In this document: in pieces, positions 1 through 8,922 of the stretch
How positions within the stretch are numbered: position 1 is the first letter of the stretch
How the letters are laid out: every line of letters starts with the position of its first letter
Assembly: GCA_964616755.1 (NCBI GenBank)
Contig: CAZTSI010000011.1
Location: 20,971 to 84,970, forward strand
Length of the DNA stretch: 64,000 nucleotides
Direction of reading: 5' to 3'
DNA from: CAYNFR01 sp964616755
Lineage (GTDB): Bacteria > Bacteroidota > Bacteroidia > Chitinophagales > Saprospiraceae
Translations under genes and position numbers: made by a program
Notes under the pieces: generated by a model
The model's database searches: none
What the model saw: only the letters and a program-made list of their open reading frames with translations
What the model was told of the DNA's origin: nothing

Positions 1-737
1 TTTGATTGATTTATCACTGGACCTGGCACGAGTTTATTGCCTTCTTCGATATAAAATGAAACTCTCGGGTAATTAAGGCTATCTACTATATCTGCCCTGA
101 GATTCTTTAATTTGGCCGGCGTCAATAGTTCATCGTCCATCAAGGCTAGGAATGCTTTGCCTGTTGCCTTTTCGATGATTGCGCTAATCAATGTCCATCC
201 ATAAGTGCTATACGAGTATTTGGTCGTTGGGACAAAAAGGAGACTATCTCGAATAAATACCTCCATAGGCTCTTCAATACTCGTATACGACACATTACTC
301 AGGAATTCAAGGCCGTAATAGTGTCGTATACCAGCCAAATGACCCGCTAATTGTCGTAAGGTTAACTGCGCCTTATCATCAGGAATATCAGGAAGGTACT
401 GCTTAATGGGGGCATCTAAATCTATCAACTTTCTATCAGCTAACTGACAGACCACAGATGCCGTCAAGGTCTTTGAAATACTACCGATTCTAAATAAGCT
501 ACTTGCGGGGTCTATGGTTTTTTGGGTGGCAATATTTGCATATCCATAAGCACGATTCATCAGGCGCTTACCCTTGTGATACACGCTGATGGACAAGCCT
601 GGATAATGGTAATCTGTGAGATGCTGAAGACAGAGGCTATCTACTGAAGGTTTTGCGGATCCTAAATCAATAGAGCTCCGCTGTGTAGCACACGAACAAA
701 GAATTCCTAAATAAAAGAAAAAAATGAGCCTTTTCAC
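1..737 (-). CDS. LACTB-like serine beta-lactamase-family hydrolase, C-terminus cut by window edge
   Basis: My translation of the minus strand from a GTG at 737 is open to the window edge, giving about 245 residues; the C-terminus lies outside. The N-terminus is a lipoprotein signal (hydrophobic LIFFFYLGIL then Cys near 14-16), so the enzyme is probably tethered in the envelope. The class C beta-lactamase/PBP fold is shown by the SISK nucleophile motif at residues 86-89 and a YST motif near 176-178, the Tyr motif form seen in LACTB-type serine proteases. The third motif (HxG) is not in the window. The likely role is serine peptidase or esterase; antibiotic hydrolysis cannot be claimed. No in-frame ATG precedes the signal peptide, so the start is GTG. 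Confidence 0.8.
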   Translation of the reverse strand, partial: MKRLIFFFYLGILCSCATQRSSIDLGSAKPSVDSLCLQHLTDYHYPGLSISVYHKGKRLMNRAYGYANIATQKTIDPASSLFRIGSISKTLTASVVCQLADRKLIDLDAPIKQYLPDIPDDKAQLTLRQLAGHLAGIRHYYGLEFLSNVSYTSIEEPMEVFIRDSLLFVPTTKYSYSTYGWTLISAIIEKATGKAFLALMDDELLTPAKLKNLRADIVDSLNYPRVSFYIEEGNKLVPGPVINQS

Positions 738-841
738 GTCAAAAGCATTGATTAAGCCCAAATTAATCACTCTATTTGAACTGCAAAAACTTTCGGTCAA
801 TTAATCCGAAAGGATCATTAACACCTCTTACTCTTAACTGA

Positions 842-1480
842 CTAACTTGTTGGATCTGGAGTCATGCGCAAGTAGGGCTTGACAATTTTAAACCCTTTAG
901 GAAACATACCTACAGCTTCTTCATTCGTGACTGCAGGAGCGATTACACAATCATCTCCTTTTTCCCAATTTGCGGGAGTAGCAAGTTTGCGATAGGCCGT
1001 TAGTTGAAGCGAATCAATGACCCTTAAAATCTCATGAAAATTGCGACCCGTCGAGGCGGGATACGTAATCATAAGTTTAATCTTCTTGTCAGAACCAATG
1101 ATGAAGACAGAACGCACGGTCAATTTATCGTTCGCATTAGGATGAATCATGTCATATAATTCTGCTACTTTTCGATCCTCGTCAGCAATCAAGGGGAAAT
1201 TGACCTCCGTATCTTGAGTCTCATTAATATCCTCAATCCAATCGTGATGATCCTTCAAGCCGTCGACACTCAATGCAGCTACTTTCACATTTCGTTGATC
1301 AAATTCTGCTTTAAACTTTGCTACTGTCCCTAACTCAGTGGTACATACGGGGGTATAATCCGCTGGGTGAGAAAACAAAACTCCCCAAGATTCACCTAAC
1401 CATTGATGAAAATTAATAGTGCCATCTGTACTTTCGGCACTAAAATCAGGCGCTATATCCCCTAGTCGCAATGTTGCCAT
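842..1480 (-). CDS. 1-Cys peroxiredoxin (Prx6 family)
   Basis: This is a thiol peroxidase that reduces H2O2 and alkyl or lipid hydroperoxides in the cytoplasm. The AhpC/TSA domain starts at once (RLGDIAPDF). The peroxidatic Cys lies in HPADYTPVCTTELG, near residue 46 from the chosen start, and the long C-terminal extension ending in KPYLRMTPDP is typical of the Prx6 class. No second resolving Cys is placed as in 2-Cys enzymes. The reading frame is open to 1507, but a perfect TAnnTTTG element at 1513-1520 would start RNA at about 1507, so translation more likely begins at MATLRL (1480) or at the ATG at 1489. The gene is monocistronic and divergent from the esterase at 1680. Confidence 0.93.
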   Translation of the reverse strand: MATLRLGDIAPDFSAESTDGTINFHQWLGESWGVLFSHPADYTPVCTTELGTVAKFKAEFDQRNVKVAALSVDGLKDHHDWIEDINETQDTEVNFPLIADEDRKVAELYDMIHPNANDKLTVRSVFIIGSDKKIKLMITYPASTGRNFHEILRVIDSLQLTAYRKLATPANWEKGDDCVIAPAVTNEEAVGMFPKGFKIVKPYLRMTPDPTS

Positions 1481-1512
1481 AATACCCATTTTATTGTTGA
1501 TGATCAATTCAA

Positions 1513-1520
1513 CAAATATA
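1513..1520 (-). promoter_or_regulatory. Bacteroidetes-type -7 element for peroxiredoxin
   Basis: On the minus strand the sequence reads TATATTTG, an exact TAnnTTTG -7 box of the Bacteroidetes primary sigma factor. Transcription would begin around 1505-1509, just before the peroxiredoxin start codons. No TTTG -33 box was found at the ideal 17-23 nt distance, so this is a moderate call. Confidence 0.4.
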
Positions 1521-1679
1521 CATCATTTACAAATGCCATTTTAGAGCACAAGGGCGAGCCAGAAAAAACTAAATCCTAGACCTCTCTAAAGAATCCATTC
1601 AATAATTTTTACCATAAATAAAATCTATTGTGTACTTTGGGCAGATCAAATCAAAAATGAACATCTTTAACTTCCGGCC

Positions 1680-3413
1680 ATGAGACGTTGCCTTTTATCC
1701 TTAATTATTTTCGCGATAATTTTTTCTTGCAATCCTAGAGCTTCAGAAGAAAGCATCGCGACAAAACTAACAATCGCTTATCCATCAGAGCATTATAGCG
1801 AAGTTTTAGATGGACGTATGATTGTACTTCTAGCTACGGACGATACAAAGGAGCCTAGGTTTCAGCTCAACGATAATGTCAACACCTGTCAAGCCTTTGG
1901 GATGGATATTGAAAACTGGCAACCAGGAAGTCCGCTCTTGTTTGATCTATCTTCTTTTGGTTATCCGATCAACCGATTTTTGGATATTGACGCAGGTGAG
2001 TATACAGTTCAAGTCTTCTTTCACCAGTACGAGACATTCGTCAGAGGCGACGGTCATACGGTAAAAATGCCCATGGATCGAGGGGAAGGTCAACAATGGA
2101 ATCTAGCGCCGGGCAACCTCTACTCTACCCCTCAAAAAATGAATATCGACCCTAGAGCGACAACAGAGATATCAATAACGCTTGACACTAAAATCCCTCC
2201 CATTGCCGAGGCGGAGGACAGCGAATATGTCAAACATATCAAAATCCGATCTAAGCTGTTATCTGATTTCTGGGGTCGCGACATGTATTTAGGTGCTCAC
2301 GTACTCTTGCCGCATGGATGGGCTGATCATCCTTCAGTCAAGTATCCATTAGCAATCTTTCATGGCCACTTTCCAGATGATTTTGGTGGTTGGCGTACGA
2401 CACCGCCAGATCCAACTCTCACTCCCGACTACTCAGATCGCTTCAAGATTTCTGGATACAATATAATGGTTCAGCAAGAAGCCTATGATTTTTACAAAAT
2501 GTGGACGGGGCCAAAGTTTCCTAGAGTCATTGCGATAGAAATTCAACATGCCAATCCTTTTTATGATGATTCGTATGCTGTCAACTCCGAGAATATCGGC
2601 CCGTATGGAGATGCCATTACTTATGAACTCATTCCGCATATCGAAAAACAATTCAGAGGAATCGGTGAGGGATGGGCACGATTCACTTATGGAGGATCAA
2701 CAGGTGGATGGGAAGCATTGGCCGTGCAATTGAAATATCCCAATGAATACAACGGATGCTATGCTGCATGTCCTGATCCGATCGATTTTCGCGCCTTTTG
2801 TTTGACCAATATTTATGAAGACAAAAATGCTTATTATAAAGAAGGTCCATTTCGAAAAACCCTTGTACCCGGCCATCGCAATTATTTGGGTGAGGTAAAT
2901 GCCACTCTTCGTGATATGAATTATAGAGAATTAGTACTTGGCACCAAGACAAGATCGGGGCAACAATGGGATATTTGGGAAGCGGTCTACTCGCCAGTAG
3001 GTGCCGATGGTTATCCACAACCTATTTGGGATAAAATCACCGGCGAAATAAATAAGGAGGTGGCGGCACATTGGCGCGAGAATTTTGATTTAGCTTATAT
3101 CATGAAGCGTGACTGGGCAAAGCATGGAAAAGATTGGGAAGGTAAAATTCATATTTATTGTGGCGATATGGACAACTACTATCTCAACAATGCTGTCTAT
3201 CTCGCTGAAGAGATACTCGAAGAGACTACTGCACCTTACTACAATGGAGAAGTAGATTATGGCGATCGCGCCGAACATTGCTGGAATGGGGATCATACAC
3301 AACCCAATTACATAAGTCGACTGCGATACAATAGAATGTTCATCCCAAAATGGGCTGAAGAAGTAAAAACAAGAGCACCAAAGGGCGCTGATTTGAAGAG
3401 TTGGAGGTATTAA
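1680..3413 (+). CDS. Exported alpha/beta-hydrolase esterase lipoprotein (esterase D-like)
   Basis: This 577-residue protein has an N-terminal lipoprotein signal (RRCLLSLIIFAIIFSC, Cys at about 17). Residues 25-180 form a beta-rich domain of unknown role. The C-terminal part, from about residue 185, resembles the putative esterase (esterase D/feruloyl esterase) alpha/beta-hydrolase fold. The nucleophile elbow is GGSTGGWEA near residue 340, and a late His in AEHCWNGDH (about residue 540) is the candidate catalytic His. An acid such as the Asp in YCGDMDNYY could complete the triad. The substrate is unknown; carbohydrate esters or peptides are possible. It stands alone, divergent from the peroxiredoxin. 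Confidence 0.75.
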   Translation: MRRCLLSLIIFAIIFSCNPRASEESIATKLTIAYPSEHYSEVLDGRMIVLLATDDTKEPRFQLNDNVNTCQAFGMDIENWQPGSPLLFDLSSFGYPINRFLDIDAGEYTVQVFFHQYETFVRGDGHTVKMPMDRGEGQQWNLAPGNLYSTPQKMNIDPRATTEISITLDTKIPPIAEAEDSEYVKHIKIRSKLLSDFWGRDMYLGAHVLLPHGWADHPSVKYPLAIFHGHFPDDFGGWRTTPPDPTLTPDYSDRFKISGYNIMVQQEAYDFYKMWTGPKFPRVIAIEIQHANPFYDDSYAVNSENIGPYGDAITYELIPHIEKQFRGIGEGWARFTYGGSTGGWEALAVQLKYPNEYNGCYAACPDPIDFRAFCLTNIYEDKNAYYKEGPFRKTLVPGHRNYLGEVNATLRDMNYRELVLGTKTRSGQQWDIWEAVYSPVGADGYPQPIWDKITGEINKEVAAHWRENFDLAYIMKRDWAKHGKDWEGKIHIYCGDMDNYYLNNAVYLAEEILEETTAPYYNGEVDYGDRAEHCWNGDHTQPNYISRLRYNRMFIPKWAEEVKTRAPKGADLKSWRY

Positions 3414-3528
3414 TCAGTGTGCTCGAGGCTAAGATAACAGCACAACAAACAATGTCACGGGGTCGATTAGTCTAACTTAATTGAGTAAAGACGGATAAAA
3501 TTAGGACATCGCAGTATTCCTTGTTGCA

Positions 3529-3548
3529 AGATAGGGGGTGACCTATCT
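3529..3548. terminator. Possible hairpin between convergent genes
   Basis: The 7-bp inverted repeat AGATAGG/CCTATCT surrounds a 6-nt loop, in the gap between the converging esterase (ends 3413) and the hydrolase gene at 3560. There is no clear U-tract on either side, so terminator function is uncertain. Confidence 0.25.
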
Positions 3549-3559
3549 ATGACGTTTCA

Positions 3560-4498
3560 CTATTTCGGATAGGACAATTCCTTAAGCCATTCAGCTACTC
3601 TATCCGGCCAAGTACTTAATCTTCCTTTATCAAGGGCTAAGCTATATCCATGGCCGCCAAAAGGATAAAGGTGCATTTCTGCAGATACTCCGATTTTCTG
3701 CAAAGCCTCATAATAAAGGATACTATTGTGCACAGGAACGGCGAGATCATCAGCACTGTGAATCAGAATAGCGGGTGGCGTAAAACTATCGACGTGGTGT
3801 TCGTTAGAAAAAAAATTCAACCATTCGTCAGAGGCTGCTTTGCCAATCAGATTCTCTCTCGATCCGCCATGAGCGAATTCAGGTGTAAAGCTTATCACAG
3901 GGTATACTAGTATCGAAAAATCGGGTCGCGCAGAAAGGGCGTCATGCCCGTCTACAGCTTCATAAGCGTTGTAATCATAATGAACAGAGGCAGAAGCTGC
4001 AAGATGCCCACCTGCCGAAAAACCCATAATGCCTATGTTCGCGGGGTCAATGTTCCACTCTTTCGCATGACCGCGAGCTAGGCGTATCGCTCGTTGAACA
4101 TCCATTAAGGGTGTCAGATGCGCTTGATCTTGAAACGAAGAGAGCGGCAATCTATACTTCAGCACAAGGGCAGAAATACCTTTACTATTGAGCCACTTGG
4201 CTATGTCAGTCCCTTCCCAATCATAGGCCAAAACACCATATCCACCACCAGGGCAAATCACTACTGCCTGTCCGGTTGATTGATTCGGCGATGGTAAATA
4301 AACCTCAATACTTGGATAGCGCACTTGGCTAATCAGCAGAATACCTTCCTTTTTACGGATTTCTTCATGTGCAATGCCTTTATCATTTGGTGCTTGATCA
4401 GGCCAAAGAAGTATTTTTGCTTCTTGACTGAATAAAAAAGGGTGGATTCCCATCATCAAATGCAACACCAATACTCTACCATTAGACGACTTTAGCAT
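3560..4498 (-). CDS. Exported alpha/beta-hydrolase, acetyl-xylan-esterase-like (BD-FAE type)
   Basis: This 312-residue carbohydrate-esterase-like hydrolase starts with a signal-like segment (VLVLHLMMGIHPFLFSQ) followed by LLWPDQAPNDKG. That last stretch resembles the WPxxAPG entry of exported Bacteroidetes acetyl esterases. The oxyanion region is CPGGGYGVLAYDWEG, the nucleophile elbow is GFSAGGHLA (Ser near residue 165), and the late catalytic His is in YPFGGHGYSL near residue 285. The HSADDLAVP segment supplies the acid. Family members deacetylate xylan or split hydroxycinnamate esters, but the substrate here is inferred only. Its neighbour at 4622 is on the same strand but 123 bp upstream, so an operon is not certain. 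Confidence 0.82.
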   Translation of the reverse strand: MLKSSNGRVLVLHLMMGIHPFLFSQEAKILLWPDQAPNDKGIAHEEIRKKEGILLISQVRYPSIEVYLPSPNQSTGQAVVICPGGGYGVLAYDWEGTDIAKWLNSKGISALVLKYRLPLSSFQDQAHLTPLMDVQRAIRLARGHAKEWNIDPANIGIMGFSAGGHLAASASVHYDYNAYEAVDGHDALSARPDFSILVYPVISFTPEFAHGGSRENLIGKAASDEWLNFFSNEHHVDSFTPPAILIHSADDLAVPVHNSILYYEALQKIGVSAEMHLYPFGGHGYSLALDKGRLSTWPDRVAEWLKELSYPK

Positions 4499-4621
4499 TT
4501 TTTATTCTAAAGATACACGGTATTATCAGTCTAAGGAATGGTAATTGATCATTTAGGATATATCTTACAAACCTCCTGAAACATAGATTTAGATTATTTA
4601 TAAGGTTCTGATATCGAATAT

Positions 4622-6547
4622 TTAATTTCTAACGCACCTGACCGAATATCCCGGTTGCAAATTATCGCTAGAGCCCCGAATAATCTCCCCACTGTCAAAT
4701 CCAATTTTTCTATAGAATGCATTCGTACTACTTGATTGAGAGGAGGTCCACCAATAACCAAAGAACCATAAATCGCTTTGAAATAGACCTGAGCTATCGC
4801 GAGAGCCACCCGGCTCTGCCGAAAAGTTGACTGAATTGGAAGCCGAAGTATTGGGAATTATCCAACCAGTCCCAGTCATTAATAGGGTATCTCTAGTATC
4901 TGTAGATTTTAAAAAGCCTCCCGCCACCAAACTCTGTACACCGATCGTGTCAGGATCAATCATCGCCGGATCCAAAAATTGCACTAATTCTGTCCAGTTG
5001 AAATCACTGGCTACCTCCCAACCCGCAGGGCAAAGACCACGGCTATTGGCTACAGCATGAAAATTATAAAGTTTGCCTGTGGTATCATTTACGCTCGGAT
5101 CCAAATTATAATATGTCCACGCACCATTCGTCGTCGTCCCCCAAGTCGTCCCATCAGAAATAGAATCTATCATTGTGCCATCTTGGTATTTCCTAGTTCT
5201 AAGATTTTCTAGCATCCAATAGGTCGATCCGATCTTGCCAATTTTATAATAATTGCCTTCTATATCTGAAATGCTATCAATACCTAAAGATGTTTCTAAG
5301 CGGAACAATATGTCGAGGAGCTTTTTCTCTGTTTGATCGACATAATACTTAGTTGCTGCGTCTTGTGAGTTAAATGGATCTAACAGATCCGTAATAGAAG
5401 TCATGTTTGCCGAATTACCCCTAGACAATACATCGCTAAGTGACTGAAGTTCATTGGTGCTGCTCGTGTCTATCCTGACACTGCCGCCTTCTAAACTTAG
5501 GATTAAGCTATCTTCGACAAGACTGATCATTTGAATTTCATTCGTCGTACTTACATCAAGACCTGCAGCACTTGATATATATCCTGATGCTCTAATTTGT
5601 GCTATGCTGTCTCTTAATTCTTGTTTGTCGTCGTAATAAGTTAAGTCGACAGTCGAGGCGGCCACACCATCCTGTAGCAAGGAGATTTGCAATACGTTAT
5701 TCAAGATTCTGAAAGTGTCCAATTGTTGAATTTCATTCATAACATCGCCATCTTGTTCAACAAAACTAGTAAGATACCCAGCTGCTCTCACACTTGACAT
5801 GCTATCTTGTAAAGCTGCTCTCACACTTGACATGCTATCTTGTAACGCTGGAAGATCATTGTATTGACTGAGATTGACAGTGTGAATTCCGACTCCGTCG
5901 TTCAATAATGAAATACGCAATTCATGATTAACAAGCTCAAAAGTGTCATGCCGCTGCAGCTCATTCGTAATATCGCCATCTTGCTCTTGAAAACTTGTCA
6001 AATAACCAATGGATCGTATTTGGATCATGCTATCGCCAAGAGCGCTCAAATTATCAAACTTGCTCAAATCAATCGATTGATACTTCCTTTGGTCATTCAC
6101 CATAGATATACGCAACTCATTCCCGACTAACTGAAACGTATCGAGGTGCTGTAACTCGTTAGTGACATCTCCGTCCTGTTCGACAAAAGATGTTAAATAC
6201 CCCGAAGAACGAACGGAAACCATGCTATCGCGCAATGCCATAGTATTATTAAAAGAAGAAAGGTCAACAGATTTTGCACTAACATTATCACCGACTAAGG
6301 AAATGAAAAGAGTGTTATTGGAAATCATGAAAGAATCTATTCCAGGCAATGCGGGCGGAGTAGCGGGTGCTAGAAGTTTGAACCCAATTGTGCTATCCGA
6401 CCGCCAGACTAAAAGGCTATCGCTAGCTGATGCTTCAACAGAATTAATGCGAAGCTTACCATCTAGTTCAAGGACATTGCTTTGACCTATGACTATGCTC
6501 GCAGATGAAAAAACAATTAACAGAATAATTGAAACGCTCTTATTCAT
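4622..6547 (-). CDS. FISUMP-domain surface protein with four internal repeats
   Basis: This 641-residue exported protein has a signal peptide (about residues 1-21, ending VIGQ). Residues 71-340 hold four repeats of about 65 residues, each built on a core like GYLTSFVEQDGDVTNE followed by LDTF and a VDLS..D segment; a fifth repeat is partial. A linker with DPFNSQDAATKYYVDQTEKK (about 390-410) resembles the stalk of tail-fibre-like proteins. Residues about 431-641 form a Fibrobacter succinogenes major paralogous (FISUMP) domain: WMLENLRTRKYQDG, GKLYNFHAV, CPAGW, WWTSSQ and a final GYSVRCVRN. Repeat 3 contains an exact 33-bp tandem duplication. It is probably exposed on the cell surface. The function of FISUMP domains is not established. 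Confidence 0.8.
   Translation of the reverse strand: MNKSVSIILLIVFSSASIVIGQSNVLELDGKLRINSVEASASDSLLVWRSDSTIGFKLLAPATPPALPGIDSFMISNNTLFISLVGDNVSAKSVDLSSFNNTMALRDSMVSVRSSGYLTSFVEQDGDVTNELQHLDTFQLVGNELRISMVNDQRKYQSIDLSKFDNLSALGDSMIQIRSIGYLTSFQEQDGDITNELQRHDTFELVNHELRISLLNDGVGIHTVNLSQYNDLPALQDSMSSVRAALQDSMSSVRAAGYLTSFVEQDGDVMNEIQQLDTFRILNNVLQISLLQDGVAASTVDLTYYDDKQELRDSIAQIRASGYISSAAGLDVSTTNEIQMISLVEDSLILSLEGGSVRIDTSSTNELQSLSDVLSRGNSANMTSITDLLDPFNSQDAATKYYVDQTEKKLLDILFRLETSLGIDSISDIEGNYYKIGKIGSTYWMLENLRTRKYQDGTMIDSISDGTTWGTTTNGAWTYYNLDPSVNDTTGKLYNFHAVANSRGLCPAGWEVASDFNWTELVQFLDPAMIDPDTIGVQSLVAGGFLKSTDTRDTLLMTGTGWIIPNTSASNSVNFSAEPGGSRDSSGLFQSDLWFFGYWWTSSQSSSTNAFYRKIGFDSGEIIRGSSDNLQPGYSVRCVRN
5780..5845. 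repeat. Exact 33-bp tandem duplication inside the FISUMP gene
   Basis: The two copies, 5780-5812 and 5813-5845, are identical. The duplication is in frame and doubles an 11-residue segment reading LQDSMSSVRAA in the third protein repeat. It looks like a recent slippage or unequal-crossover event. Confidence 0.95.
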
Positions 6548-6698
6548 TTCGAAGAATTAATCATTAAAGTACCATGTAATGGTAAAGGTAGGCCGTGCGA
6601 AGCTCCCACAAATCACCCAAAAAGGGGGTTTTGGTGTAAAAATTAAGGGAGTCAATGATACTGTCCTCTGAAATAAACTTTTAGCGTCACTGACCTTA

Positions 6699-7484
6699 TT
6701 AGATAATATCGAGAATCAAATCGCTTAAGAGTCCAGGTTGCTCAAAAGGAATCAAATGGCCGACATCATCCATTTGAATGAATGTAGCGTTTGGCATTAT
6801 TTGTTGGATTTCTGACCAGCCAAGGTCGTCAATAACATCCGAATACTGTGCGCGGATGATTGTAACGGGCACATTATTTTTAGGCAAGAGCGGCCAAAGA
6901 TTGGGTGGAGAAGCATATACTCTCGCCTCCCATGTTCGCGGATAGGAGAGTGTCAATTGCCCTTTTTTAGGCTTAAATCCAAAGGTCAAAAAATCTTCAA
7001 AAACTTCTGGTTCAAAACGCTTAAAAATCTTCTTTGCCCCTAGATGATCAATAATTGCTTGCCTGTCAGCCCATTCATCTCTACGATTGGCTGCAACCTT
7101 GACAATAGGTATCCACTTTTTCTTAAGCTCGTAGGGAAACCAAGAGACTCCTCTTGATCGAGTTTGCCGCAAAATCACGGGATCAATGAGAATAAGCTTC
7201 GAAAACAAGTCTGGTCGTTTGAGCGCCGCTAACCAAGATGTAACTCCTCCAAGCGAATGTCCAATGCCGATCACATTTTTTAAACCGCGCATATCCATGT
7301 ACAATATCAAGTCCTCAGCAAACTGATGCCAAGTCCGAAAAGTGCGCGGATCACTATCAGACCACAGTGGTCGCAAATATGGAGTACTAATTTCCTCCTT
7401 CCCTAAGAGCGATAGAAACTTTTGATAACAACCAGGCGCATAGGCATTCGCATGAACAAACTGAATTGTATTTTGTGTTGCCAA
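6699..7484 (-). CDS. Alpha/beta hydrolase (cytoplasmic)
   Basis: This 261-residue hydrolase lacks a signal peptide. It has the nucleophile elbow GIGHSLGGVTS (Ser near residue 78), a candidate acid in the ILIDPVI or VIDDLGW segments, and a C-terminal His in VGHLIPFEQP near residue 243, the usual place for the catalytic His. Overall it matches the generic Abhydrolase_1/6 group that includes carboxylesterases and proline iminopeptidase-like enzymes. Its start lies only 9 bp from the end of the TesA-like gene on the same strand, so the two are probably co-transcribed, TesA first. The substrate cannot be told from sequence. Confidence 0.82.
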   Translation of the reverse strand: MATQNTIQFVHANAYAPGCYQKFLSLLGKEEISTPYLRPLWSDSDPRTFRTWHQFAEDLILYMDMRGLKNVIGIGHSLGGVTSWLAALKRPDLFSKLILIDPVILRQTRSRGVSWFPYELKKKWIPIVKVAANRRDEWADRQAIIDHLGAKKIFKRFEPEVFEDFLTFGFKPKKGQLTLSYPRTWEARVYASPPNLWPLLPKNNVPVTIIRAQYSDVIDDLGWSEIQQIMPNATFIQMDDVGHLIPFEQPGLLSDLILDII

Positions 7485-7493
7485 TGTTTGATG

Positions 7494-8195
7494 CTAAGAG
7501 GTTAGTAAATCAGCAATCACGCGCCAAACATTTTCTTTGACGATATGCTGCCCAACAGCGTTAGGGTGTTTTCCGTCTGCTAGGTTTAACGATTCATCAC
7601 CTGCCACCCCTTCTAGCAAAAAGGGAATTCTGGATGCACCATATTCCTGAGCGATTTTGGTAAACACATTTCTAAAACTCCTTGTATAATCTTGACCCAT
7701 GTTAGGGGGGGCCTCCATGCCGGCTACGACTATCGATGCTGCTGGTGATTTTTCTTTAACCACATCTAAAATAGCCCGCAGATTTTTCTCGGTTTCATCA
7801 AGTGCCAACCCTCGTAGCATATCGTTTGCCCCTAGCTCTAGCACAAAAACATCTACGGGCTCACGCAACACCCAATCAATGCGATTTTTCCCACCAGAAC
7901 TCGTTTCGCCGCTCAGTCCTGCGTTGATCACCTCATAGGGCAGTTTGAGGGAATCAATTCTATCTTGAATAAGGGAAGGAAAAGCTTCGTCCTCTTCCAA
8001 CCCATAACCCGCTGTCAGACTATCTCCGAAGAAAAGTATCTTCTTCCTTTTTGTAGATGAACTCATGGGCTTAGTCGATGTTTCAGTCGTGCTAGAGGTA
8101 ATTTGTGCAACTTGTGGTGTATTAGTGCGTTTATCGCTACATGATCCCATCAAGAAGATAAAGATCAAGAAAGCGGTGTTTAAACGTAAGGACAT
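7494..8195 (-). CDS. tesA: TesA-like GDSL arylesterase/lysophospholipase lipoprotein
   Basis: This SGNH/GDSL hydrolase belongs to the TesA/arylesterase family, which cleaves acyl-CoA thioesters, lysophospholipids and aryl esters. The lipoprotein signal is LNTAFLIFIFLMGSC (Cys at about 19), followed by a Ser/Thr-rich linker. Catalytic blocks are FFGDSLTAGYG (Ser near 59), the Gly in NAGLSGETSSGG, LELGANDMLRG (Asn), and the DGKHPNAVGQ Asp-His near residue 208. The length of 233 fits an enzyme of about 180 residues plus the lipoprotein leader. It is divergent from ybbA with only 27 bp between, echoing the tesA-ybbA-ybbP arrangement of proteobacteria. It likely acts on periplasmic lipid substrates. 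Confidence 0.88.
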   Translation of the reverse strand: MSLRLNTAFLIFIFLMGSCSDKRTNTPQVAQITSSTTETSTKPMSSSTKRKKILFFGDSLTAGYGLEEDEAFPSLIQDRIDSLKLPYEVINAGLSGETSSGGKNRIDWVLREPVDVFVLELGANDMLRGLALDETEKNLRAILDVVKEKSPAASIVVAGMEAPPNMGQDYTRSFRNVFTKIAQEYGASRIPFLLEGVAGDESLNLADGKHPNAVGQHIVKENVWRVIADLLTS

Positions 8196-8222
8196 ATTAA
8201 TTTAATTCTGTTGATAAAAAAC

Positions 8223-8921
8223 ATGCAAACCATCCTGCAAGCTAAAGGAATTTCTAAAACATTTAAGAATGGTGAACGCATTCTTACAGTTGTAGATGAT
8301 ATTAACTTCAACATCGACGAAGGCGAAACAGTTGCAATAGTTGGCCCTTCAGGCAGTGGGAAAACCACCTTACTGGGTCTTTGCGCAGGGCTTGACAACC
8401 CGAGTACCGGTCAGATTTCGATCTACAATCAAGTGATCTCAGAAATGACAGAAAATCAAAAAGCCGAAGTACGGAATCGATATGTTGGCTTTGTCTTTCA
8501 AAATTTTCAGTTGATCCCCACGCTAACGGCTTACGAAAACATTATGGTGCCCTTAGAATTACAAGGCAAGGCAAAGGAAGCGCGAACTCGGGCTAAAGAG
8601 CTTTTAGATCGAGTGGGTTTGGGTGACAGAGCACACCACTACCCTAGTCAACTATCTGGCGGAGAACAGCAGCGAGTATCGCTCGCTAGAGCTTTCTCTA
8701 ATGATCCCAAGCTTCTTTTCGCGGATGAGCCTACAGGAAATTTAGATGGCGAAACTGGAGAAAGTATAGAAAACTTACTTTTCGAAATGAATACCGAGAA
8801 AGGCACAACCCTAGTCATAGTCACACATGATCCAGAACTAGCCCGCAAGACCAGTCGTATCATTCGGCTCAAATCTGGAAAAATTATCTCTGATCTAGCC
8901 ACTTCAACTGTTTCTTCGTAA
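8223..8921 (+). CDS. ybbA: ABC transporter ATP-binding protein, YbbA/LolD family
   Basis: This cytoplasmic ATPase subunit drives the MacB/FtsX-type permease encoded next to it. It has Walker A GPSGSGKTT, the Q-loop in VFQNFQLIP, the signature LSGGEQQR, Walker B LLFADEPTGNLD and the switch His in IVTHDPELA. The reading frame extends back to a TTG at 8211, but the ATG at 8223 (MQTILQAKGIS) matches the family start. The gene ends at 8921 with the permease ATG at 8923, so the two are translationally coupled. E. coli YbbA-YbbP is linked to the same neighbour, TesA. The transported or extracted substrate is not established, with lipid-like molecules likely. Confidence 0.92.
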   Translation: MQTILQAKGISKTFKNGERILTVVDDINFNIDEGETVAIVGPSGSGKTTLLGLCAGLDNPSTGQISIYNQVISEMTENQKAEVRNRYVGFVFQNFQLIPTLTAYENIMVPLELQGKAKEARTRAKELLDRVGLGDRAHHYPSQLSGGEQQRVSLARAFSNDPKLLFADEPTGNLDGETGESIENLLFEMNTEKGTTLVIVTHDPELARKTSRIIRLKSGKIISDLATSTVSS

Positions 8922-8922
8922 T

